This document shows positions 56,692-64,000 of a DNA stretch of 64,000 bases, one piece after another. The translations under genes and the position numbers were made by a program. The number at the start of each line of letters is the position of its first letter. Position 1 is the first letter of the stretch. Under the pieces are notes generated by a model. The model saw only the letters and a list, made by a program, of their open reading frames with translations, ran no database searches and was not told the DNA's origin. This stretch comes from Gerris lacustris (lineage: Eukaryota; Arthropoda; Insecta; Hemiptera; Gerridae), in assembly GCA_951217055.1 (NCBI GenBank), contig OX578283.1:62563832-62627831 (forward strand). Reading direction: 5' to 3'.

Positions 56692-56853
56692 TCTTTTTTG
56701 TAGTTCTGAAGGAATCAGCTTTAGGAACGTACTGGATGTCGTAGACGAGGGTTGTATTTGGCAGCAGGGTTTTATCTTTGTTAATTTTATGAATAGCGTA
56801 CCTGAATGCCAACACACTTCTACTCTCTTTCTGGTCATCTGTAAATATAGCTC
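56692..56853 (-). CDS. Internal exon of a kainate-type ionotropic glutamate receptor
   Basis: Seen: on the minus strand a pyrimidine-rich tract ending in ttctgtttcag precedes an open 162-nt exon that ends at a GTGAGT donor. It enters and leaves in phase 1. It reads Gly-Ala-Ile-Phe-Thr-Asp-Asp-Gln, then LAFRYAIHKINKDK, LLPNTTLVYDIQYVPK and DSFRTTKK. Known: this pattern (GAIF, a run of AF.YA...IN, then LLPNTTL.YD.Q and DSF..(S/T)KK) is the start of the extracellular ligand-binding (ANF-receptor-like) amino-terminal domain of kainate receptors. These are glutamate-gated cation channels of synaptic membranes. Inference: it belongs to an insect GRIK/KaiR-like gene. Neighbouring exons (signal peptide upstream, FGP-type segment downstream) were not found, so the flanking introns exceed 7 kb and probably 50 kb. 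Which paralogue it is cannot be told from one exon. It could be a duplicated fragment, but the intact frame and splice sites argue against decay. Confidence 0.85.
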
Positions 56854-56908
56854 CTGAAACAGAAAAAAAGGAGAGAAATTTAGTAATAATTATACAGTAA
56901 TTCGTTTA

Positions 56909-57069
56909 GGCTAGGCGCACACTGGGGGCGAAACAGTCTGCAGACTGTCTGCGGGCTGTCTCTCTGTGCAAAAGATTGTCGCCTTTCGCCGGGCGACAAT
57001 CTTTTGCACCGGGAGGCGACAGCCCGCAGACAGTCTGCAGACTGTTTTGTCCCCAGTGTGCGCCTAGCC
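56909..57069. mobile_element. 161-bp near-perfect hairpin MITE beside the receptor exon
   Basis: Starts ggctaggcgcacactggggg and ends with its complement. Both arms contain cagtctgcagactgtctgcg and a gattgtcgcc core. GC content is far above the surroundings. The flanking triplets (tta, aaa) are not a clean TSD. It lies in the intron, 55 bp upstream of the exon acceptor. Confidence 0.82.
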
Positions 57070-57245
57070 AAAAGATATATCATATTTATATTCTTTTTAA
57101 TTACTAAAAGAAATATTTAAAACAAATTTTGAAAATCAAAAGATTGTAATCATAGCTTGACTGACTGGAAGTAAAGTTTATGTCACCTTGTGGTAATAAT
57201 ATGTTTCTGAACTTGTAATGGTACCAAAAGGCAAATGCTAAAGCC

Positions 57246-57806
57246 TAGAGTTGGGACAACCGACTAGAAAAAACAACCGAATGAATAAGTCGACGGAGGT
57301 ATACGATAAAGATATAGACCGAGACTGAACCCGCAAGTCGAATGTTTCAATCGAATGTTTTTCAATGGGTTCAATGGGAATGTTAAATGGTTTTTCATGG
57401 GGAATGTTCAATCGAATGAGGGTGAGAGTAAGAAGGCGCTTGACACTCGTTATCTCGTCGCAAACTACAGCCTTCTATGATATCGTTTTCGGTCGAATGA
57501 ATATATGGATATCAAATAATTTTGATATCCAAAAATATAGACTGAGACTGAATCCGCAAGTCAAATGTTTCAATCAGATGTTTTTGTTTTTAATTTAAGA
57601 GTGGTAGGGGAAGGGAACAACGGTGAAGGACTGAGGAGGGGTGAGAAGGTACATGACACTCGTTGTACATATACACGTCCGAATTACAACTCGAAACTAC
57701 AGACTGATATCAGTCGAATGAAAACTAGATATCCACAACCGAATGAATGAATTTTTTAAAACAACCGATTAGTCGACTGTTTTCAGTCGATTGGTTCCTA
57801 ACGCTA
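57246..57806. mobile_element. Third TAGAGTTGGGA-ended element with (C)CGAATG motifs
   Basis: Starts tagagttgggacaaccgact and ends agtcgattggttcctaacgc-ta. The ends are inverted, though imperfectly, and related to those at 50263 and 60465. The interior repeats ccgaatg / gtcgaatg and aatgtttcaatcg. No clean TSD was found, and no coding sequence beyond short chance ORFs. Confidence 0.55.
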
Positions 57807-58139
57807 GCCTAAGCCCTCGACAGTGTCGTACGCCAATTACTGCGCATGTCCCATGTATGTATGGCAATTAATGTAGTAGCAATTATACAGTGTCGAGACC
57901 GTACACGTGAAATGACACCGACGGCGGAGACCAAGGCCAACGTATCTGCTCTCGACAAAAACGAAAATGATTACCGCTACACTTTATAAGCTAACGTTAA
58001 TGAGAGCTACATTGGATAGAAAAGACGGTATCCGAAGAATATACTGAAAGACATTATTAATCATTTCCATTTATTTTCATTTAGTACAGATGTTTTATTT
58101 TAATTATTATAATTAAGGTTGACTTATTCTTTATTCAAC

Positions 58140-58412
58140 AGCCTAGAACCAACATATGCTTTGGTACCAATTTAAACATAGTTTGGAGCGTTTCAAACTT
58201 GTATGCCAAATTTCATCGCTATCACCCCAGAAGTTTAGACTACATGCAACTGCACAGACTTCAGAAGACACGCACAATATTTAAAAAAAAACAAAAAAAC
58301 AACAAATGTTTGGACTGAATGGACTTCAAAACGTGTAAATCCATCAAATTATAATTTTTGCACCATTACAATACCTTCTCTTTTCATTTATAAACTACTT
58401 ATATCAGAAAGT
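58140..58412 (-). repeat. Family B repeat, strongly diverged copy
   Basis: Recognised by tgccaaatttcat, tcaaaacgtgtaaatccatc and the closing 'atcagaaagtaaaaa'. The tRNA-like end is missing. Confidence 0.55.
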
Positions 58413-60139
58413 AAAAAGGTGGTAAATCATTTACATTGGTGACATCAGGGATTTCCTCTTTGCTTAAAAATTCTTAGTTCTTGTTTCTTTGCATTACAAA
58501 ATTATTTCAAAATAGTCGACTCTCTTACTCCGCTTCCAGTGCCGCTTTTAGTCACTAATGTTTGAGACAATATTAATTCATTGTTCTTTCTCTACCCGCT
58601 AAGCTCTTTGGTTAAAAGTAACCTTTTTGATAAATATGTATTGCATTGCACAAAAGGAAAGAGTTTATACGATACCGGTTACAAATAGCTTAGTTACCTA
58701 TTGTTAAAAATAGTTCAACTGATGGAGAAAAAGCTAAATCTAAATTAACACTTAATACAGTGAAACTCCGTTTATAAATAAAAGGTAACTCAAAGACAAA
58801 AGAAACTTGGTTTGAGCAGAAGAGAAAAAGGAAGGGGTAAGTTTACAGGGTGTTGGTTAGGAATTCGGTTACGACCTGTTGCACGTAGAAAACAACGCCC
58901 TCTGGCTTTAGCTCTAAGGGTTTGTACATTGAGGTAAACGGGGGGGGGGCCTTATGGAAATTCCTAACTTATAATACGGGGGAAGTAAAAGCAACTCCCT
59001 TAGGGTTGAGACTCACTTCTCTTCTTGAGTAAGGGCTAAACTAAACACTGGATAAACCACCCAGACCACAACAATGAAACGGTAACACCAGTATTCAACT
59101 TACCCCTTACCCCACCATTGTACCTTCGTTTCGTATCTTAGAACAAGATATTGTTTTACATTTTAACACACTTTCAAATTTTATTCAAAATAGAGGAAAA
59201 AGGTTAAGTGGTACATTTTAGTAACATAATTCGTTCTCTTTGTCCTAAAACCGAAATAGAGTTTACATTAGTAAAAGGAAATAGGTGAAAGGTGAGTCTA
59301 CTTCATGAAAGATATCGACTCAAGACACTGACACGGACTATAATCAAAACCAGAGACTCTTATCTCAATATTTCTTAATAAACAGGTCAAGTGTGTGCTA
59401 GTCAGCACACAGCGAGGGTCCGTAGGCCACACTGTATTGTTTAAGTAGTACCCTATTGATGGTGTTTTTTAAAATGCTAAAAAGCTTCTTTGAACTATCC
59501 TATGGGACTGATATTCTAAAAACACATAAACAAACTTCTTATTAAGTATTTTGTTGCCACTGAACCGGACTACAACCATATAAATACATCGTAAAGACCA
59601 TGATTATAAAGAAACGTATTTTGTCAATAAAAAATAAAATAATATTTTTTTCGAAATTTCCTAAAAGTGGTATCTTTACGTTTGGTCGAAAAATGTTCAG
59701 GGATTTTTTCAGATTTATTGCACTTCACATAAACGAGATAGAGGGGGGGGGGACCCGTTTCACACCCACTTCAAACTTGCCTACGCTCGCCCTATCAAAG
59801 TTATAACCAAAGAATTATATATTTTTGTAATCAGCTCGACGTACCCTTTCATATGATACCCCTCACGGTGTCGAAACAAAATAAAAAATTTTTAACCCTT
59901 AAGTTTTTTTACCCTAATTTTTTTGAAAAATATTTTTTTTAAGACGCCATATTTTTAATATATGTGGGTACAAAACACATACATGCCAAATTTGAAAGTG
60001 ATGGGACGAAAGGTTTAGCCGTGAGAGCAGGCGACCGGACGGACGGACGGACACACGAACGAAAATATAAGGGTCCTTGGTTTTGCCTACGGACCCTAAA
60101 AATAAGATATATTTACTCATATTAGTGTAGCATATAAGT
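58413..60139. other. No gene; diverged repeats
   Basis: 59930-60100 is a repeat ending in a cggacggacggacacacga run and aagggtccttggttttgcct. The inverse of its end, gggtccgtaggcc, lies at 59416. G runs occur at 58940 and 59742. Confidence 0.5.
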
Positions 60140-60972
60140 AATTAGAGTGCCACACAGCTTCCTCACGTTCTATAACGTACATAAATGATGTTATGCGGTT
60201 ACATACTATTATTGTCTAATTTTCCCCTCCTTTTATCTTAAATACCAAATTTATTTTGATTTTTTACTTAAAGAAAAGTATCAATTTAGCAAAATTTAAA
60301 GAGCGCAGACGGTTGAAATTAATATAGGGCCATCTGTGGGCTACGTTTGACATACTATTCAAATTAATTGAAAATTAGATTAGTACCTTTGAAGATATTG
60401 GTGTAAATAAGTGTATGTGGAAGAGCGCACATAGAAGAGAAAATAATGAGCGCAGAAGGGAAACTAGAGTTTGCACATCGATGTCGATGTATCGAAAACA
60501 TCGATCTATCGGACTTAAAAACATCGATGTTGATCATTCGATGTATCGGACAACATCAATATTTTCCTGAAACATCGAAATGATCAATGTTATCGATGTA
60601 TCGGATACATATAAAAAACGATATCGAATATCGGGAATGAGGTCGAGGGCTTTTTTGCTCGTTGAATTGGAAGACCGATGTCGATGTATCGAAAACTTCG
60701 ATATTTTGGCTAACATCGATGACTGTTCTTTCGATGTCGGTTTATCAAAATCATCGATGTCCCAACCCTAGTTGAAACTTATGGGATCAACAATCGGCTT
60801 ATTACGTCCCACCACTATCCAAATTTCATTAGAGTAGGACGAATAGATTATAAGATATATTGGCTAGCAAAAATTGAACGAAAGACTGACAGACATGGCA
60901 CCAAAAATGTTCCCTGATGTTCGAAACGGATTTCTGTCTTGGAATTTTTGAAATCGAAGACATAAAATATTT
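60140..60972 (-). repeat. Family A dispersed repeat, copy 8, interrupted
   Basis: Minus copy from 'gagtgccacacagcttcctc' to 'ttgaaatcgaagacataaa', split by the MITE at 60465-60770. It runs directly into the family C element at about 60975. Confidence 0.84.
60465..60770. mobile_element. hAT-like MITE rich in CATCGATG motifs, nested in family A repeat
   Basis: Starts tagagtttgcacatcgatg and ends gatgtcccaaccctag, splitting a minus-strand family A copy exactly where other copies read gcgcagaaggttgaaac. gttgaaac follows the right end, and a damaged version (agggaaac) precedes the left end. The interior repeats catcgatgt / atcgaaaac. Clearly related by its ends to the element at 50263. Confidence 0.75.
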
Positions 60973-60974
60973 TT

Positions 60975-61917
60975 TTCGTGGTAGGCTGTGAAATAGTAAC
61001 TTTAGTGCCTAAAAAACATAGCTAAAATCCATTTTTTCATTACGTAGACTTAAAAAATCTGTTCATTACTCCTAAACTGTATTGCATTTTTTTTACGTCC
61101 TACAGGTAGTCATCAAATGTGCCGTTTTTAGCGCTGCAATCTTTGCAGACATGCTTCTTAGTACGATTAAAATCCACTAGATGTCAATGCGTTTTATTTA
61201 TCTTTTTTTTTTAGTGTAACCTCATTAAGGTTTCTTTTTCTCAAACTCTTAAGTATGTACTAATAATTGTTATAATTAGAATAGAATAAAATCCTTTATT
61301 TGTAAAATAGGATAAAAAGATATAATATAAATAAAGAAAACACTTTTTTTTTCTTTTTTTCCTATTTAAAAAATCAGCCATGCTGTGGATAGTAACTCTG
61401 GGTTTACAATTCTTTTACCTCTTCTTGTTACATATAATTATTTTATTTTATTTTATTTTATTTATTTATTTTTTTTTTCTTTCTTCCTATTGTATTATTT
61501 TGTATAATTATGTTTTATTATTACTTAGTTGTTTTTGTTCTCTTGAGCAATTTTTTTTAGGTTTTCTAGGAGGAAACCCTCATAATGAGCTCTTCCCAAT
61601 CTCTTCTACTCTTGCCTATGAGCAGCGACTCGACCCCACGTTGCCCCTCCGCAGGTTTCCCACATTTCTTCATTCCAGTTCTTTAATAATCAATACAATT
61701 ATAACAAAACTAATATTTGATATTATTATATTGATTAATAGTTAATGATTTTTCATTATCTGCTACCTCGAAAAAAAATAGTATATGCTACACGACTGTG
61801 AAGTGTGTTTTTTTTTTTTACCTTAGCGATATTTACTGTCTCTCTTCGCTCGACAGTAAATGTAATTGCCGCAGTAAAGAAAAAACTCACTTCACAGCCT
61901 AGTAACATAATATACTA
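60975..61917. mobile_element. Family C element with an internal insertion
   Basis: Ends: gtggtaggctgtgaaatagt (left) and, inverted, the tagtatattatgttact type (right, to about 61917). Compared with 3276-3807, an extra segment of roughly 460 bp lies at about 61275-61740. It starts 'gaatagaataaaatcc' and contains a GC-richer piece (61600-61660). Read on the minus strand it looks like a retroposed sequence with an A/T-rich tail, possibly a LINE 3' fragment. Confidence 0.65.
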
Positions 61918-63544
61918 TTTCTCTACAAAACGATTATTGTATTGCTTCCGTTACCTTCAGTAAGCTCGGATGTAACATAGATTATAACCAGAAAAATGTT
62001 TCAATACTCGAAATTATAATGTATAGAGTTATACTATGAAGAAACATTCCTAAATCTGCAACCTATAATTATAATTCAATCAAACAGTTATTAAAACATA
62101 AAAAGGAAATATAAAAACAATTATTCCCAATTTTAATCCTATGATTGAACTAGGAATGGTCCATTTCAATTTTTAAACATTCAAAATGAATTTAAAATAA
62201 AAGCTATTTAATATGGTAAATCGATCAAATTCTATTATTTGATTTAAACATATATTTATTTATTTGAAGAGGATTATAGCAATATATAACATAAACCATG
62301 TACTGGAAGTTTCAATTGGATAATGTGATCAGAATTTTAAAGAGATTATACCAGTTCAAAAAAGCAGGAGAGGTTAAAACAATGTTGCATTAGAGCTAGG
62401 AAAAGCTAACCTACTTATGACTAAACTTCACTTAATTATGCACCCCGGATTTTTAAACATAAATTTTCATACTCTAGCTATCTTTACCTATGTGAAAAAA
62501 ACAGATAAAAATTGTAGAACAACTGAAACAAAAAAAACAAAAAAACTTCAGATTACAAACCGCATTTGTGCTTTTAAACTAAGAATGGGACTTTAATAGT
62601 TAAATATACTTTTTTGTAATATGGGAATAGAACGTATGTGTTATATAACAAAGCTATAACATATAATATATTACTAAAAAATAATGGTTTATAGTTAATT
62701 TCGACTTTTTTTTATATTTATTTTTTTCTATGTTTATTTAAATTATACTGCAATTTTCAGACTGCTGTAAACCCATCTGTGAGTAAATTAAGCATTTTTG
62801 ATTAAATCACAATTCGTGCCATGAGTTTCGAATCGTAATTGTTATTTTATAATTTTTATTTTGACATTTTTATGTTTTGGCTATGGAACATACATCAAAA
62901 AGTGTTATGTTACCTAGAAACTCAGAAAAGTGTGACAGGGATTCAGAAACCTATAGAAGGTTTGCAATCCAGTCTACAGCTGTAGGACCTTCCCCTACCG
63001 CGGACTCGAATGGAACCGAGGACGGGACGTGTAGGTTCGGCTGCCTTTGGTTCTCCCCCACTCTATAGCCTGTAGCCCAGCGCTCTTCTACTCTACTACA
63101 CTTAGTAAAGTCTAGTCTAGAGCAGCAGTTCTCAACCCACGTACCCCTTTTTGTGTAATTAACTGTGGGTATCCTCTAAAAACAACCCCTTATTTTTACA
63201 AATACTATTTACATTAGATGAAGTGTTGTTACACTACTGCTAATATTGCAATATCGTAGAAACAGCTGTAAATAGGTCATTTACTTTACTTACGCACATA
63301 AACTCGAAAAACGACACCAAAAAGCGTTACATAAAAATGTCTCACTGTCTCGCAGACTCGTATGCAAGCAATTATTTTTTAATAAAAATGCGAACGATAA
63401 ATACAAATTCAACCCCATCCGAGAATCGAAAAACGATCCCTTATCAATAACTCTAATTAATAACATACGACATATCATTGGATTATTACTGAACGAGAGA
63501 ATCCGGCCACTTAACTCATCTACTCAGTGTGATATAAGAGTAAT
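61918..63544. other. No gene; single hAT-like end
   Basis: cagcagttctcaacccacgt at 63123 resembles a hAT left end, but no partner lies before 64000. 62960-63110 is GC-richer and unexplained. Confidence 0.45.
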
Positions 63545-63650
63545 AAATGTCTCACCTCTCTGGGATTCGAAATCATCAGATATGATGATATGATCGGTAT
63601 TTACACCTATGTTTTAGGCGGAGTTGCCCGAGTCAGCTGACCACTCGGCT
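63545..63650 (-). mobile_element. tRNA-like (class II-like) SINE fragment
   Basis: Minus strand: gtcagccgagtggtcagctg, as in Leu/Ser tRNA D-arms, and gatttcgaatcccagagagg with a B-box. The spacing between the boxes is larger than in a normal tRNA. Confidence 0.55.
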
Positions 63651-63754
63651 GACATTAGTAGGACGGGGAGGACAAACCACACGTTATTAGCCACTTTGCA
63701 CACAAATGTACCACCGAAGCGAATAAGATCAATAGTGAACCATGCAAATCAAAG

Positions 63755-63852
63755 TGCCAAAACATGGAATCGAACCAATAACCTCAACCTTGATCTAAAG
63801 ATAATCGAACAGATGTGACAAGTAACTTCAGCACCTCGGGCACTCTCTCCCC
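63755..63852 (-). mobile_element. tRNA-derived SINE fragment
   Basis: Minus strand: gcccgaggtgctgaagttac, cacttgtcac-like ttgtcacatctg, and ttattggttcgattccatg (B-box). Related to the SINE at 31990-32100. Confidence 0.55.
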
Positions 63853-64000
63853 TTCTATTATCACTACTTCTATTCGAGCTAATTTTTTTGCTCTTATACA
63901 GGGTGGAGCACGGCAGACGTATGACTTTGAAAATTTAATGAAACACTAAATGTTACAAAATAATTTTTTTTAAATTTTTTTCCTGATTTAATAACATGGG
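63853..64000. other. No gene seen
   Basis: tacagggtggagcacggcag then AT-rich. Too short to assign. Confidence 0.4.

Noticed and set aside
63123..63142. hAT element starting cagcagttctcaaccc
   Set aside because: Only one end is visible before the window stops, so no element can be delimited.

Overview
The window is AT-rich nuclear DNA of an animal, most probably an insect or related arthropod. The evidence is a spliced exon that reads as an insect-type kainate glutamate receptor, a BEL/Pao LTR retrotransposon, a gypsy-type element, and many short terminal-inverted-repeat (TIR) elements, tRNA-derived SINEs and satellites. I cannot name the species. There is no sign of bacterial gene organisation.

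Only one host-gene segment was found: a 162-nt exon on the minus strand at 56692-56853, from the amino-terminal domain of an ionotropic glutamate (kainate-type) receptor. If that gene is intact, most or all of the rest of the window is its introns.

Region by region: 1-6 kb holds dispersed repeats, palindromic TIR families and an inverted pair of tRNA-like sequences. 7-11 kb holds two tandem arrays, a head-to-head pair of the commonest repeat (family A), and hAT-like ends with G/C homopolymers. 11-15 kb holds microsatellites, a 19-bp and a 96-bp array and a TIR element. 15.8-17.7 kb is a family C composite. 18-20 kb holds family A, a 5S-rRNA-like segment with a poly(A) tail, and a tRNA-like TIR element. 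21.2-28.8 kb is a nested retrotransposon cluster. A decayed, internally deleted gypsy copy (plus strand) is split by a young BEL/Pao element (minus strand). That element has two 1234-bp LTRs, a 5-bp target duplication (cagta) and one 1046-codon ORF. 29-36 kb holds family B repeats with a tRNA-like box, and 84-bp and 19-bp arrays. 36-42 kb holds families A, F and G, a 9-bp-TSD TIR element, a PIF/Harbinger element with a MADF-coding remnant, and a TA-flanked MITE. 43.7-44.8 kb is a tandem of miniature LTR elements (TRIM-like). 46.3-49.3 kb holds TIR repeats with a 5'-truncated LINE insertion. 49.7-54 kb holds MITEs, a SINE and family A. 54.3-57.8 kb holds a hAT MITE with a perfect 8-bp TSD, the receptor exon, and a hairpin MITE 55 bp from its splice acceptor. 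58-64 kb holds diverged repeats, families A and C, and SINE fragments.

The elements record several layers of insertion rather than a working pathway. The most unusual items are the gapless but internally deleted BEL ORF, the tandem miniature LTR units, the TIR elements built around tRNA-like sequence, and a trio of TAG(G/A)GTT-ended MITEs, each carrying a different internal motif array. Boundaries of dispersed repeats were read by eye and are approximate unless a target-site duplication (TSD) is given.
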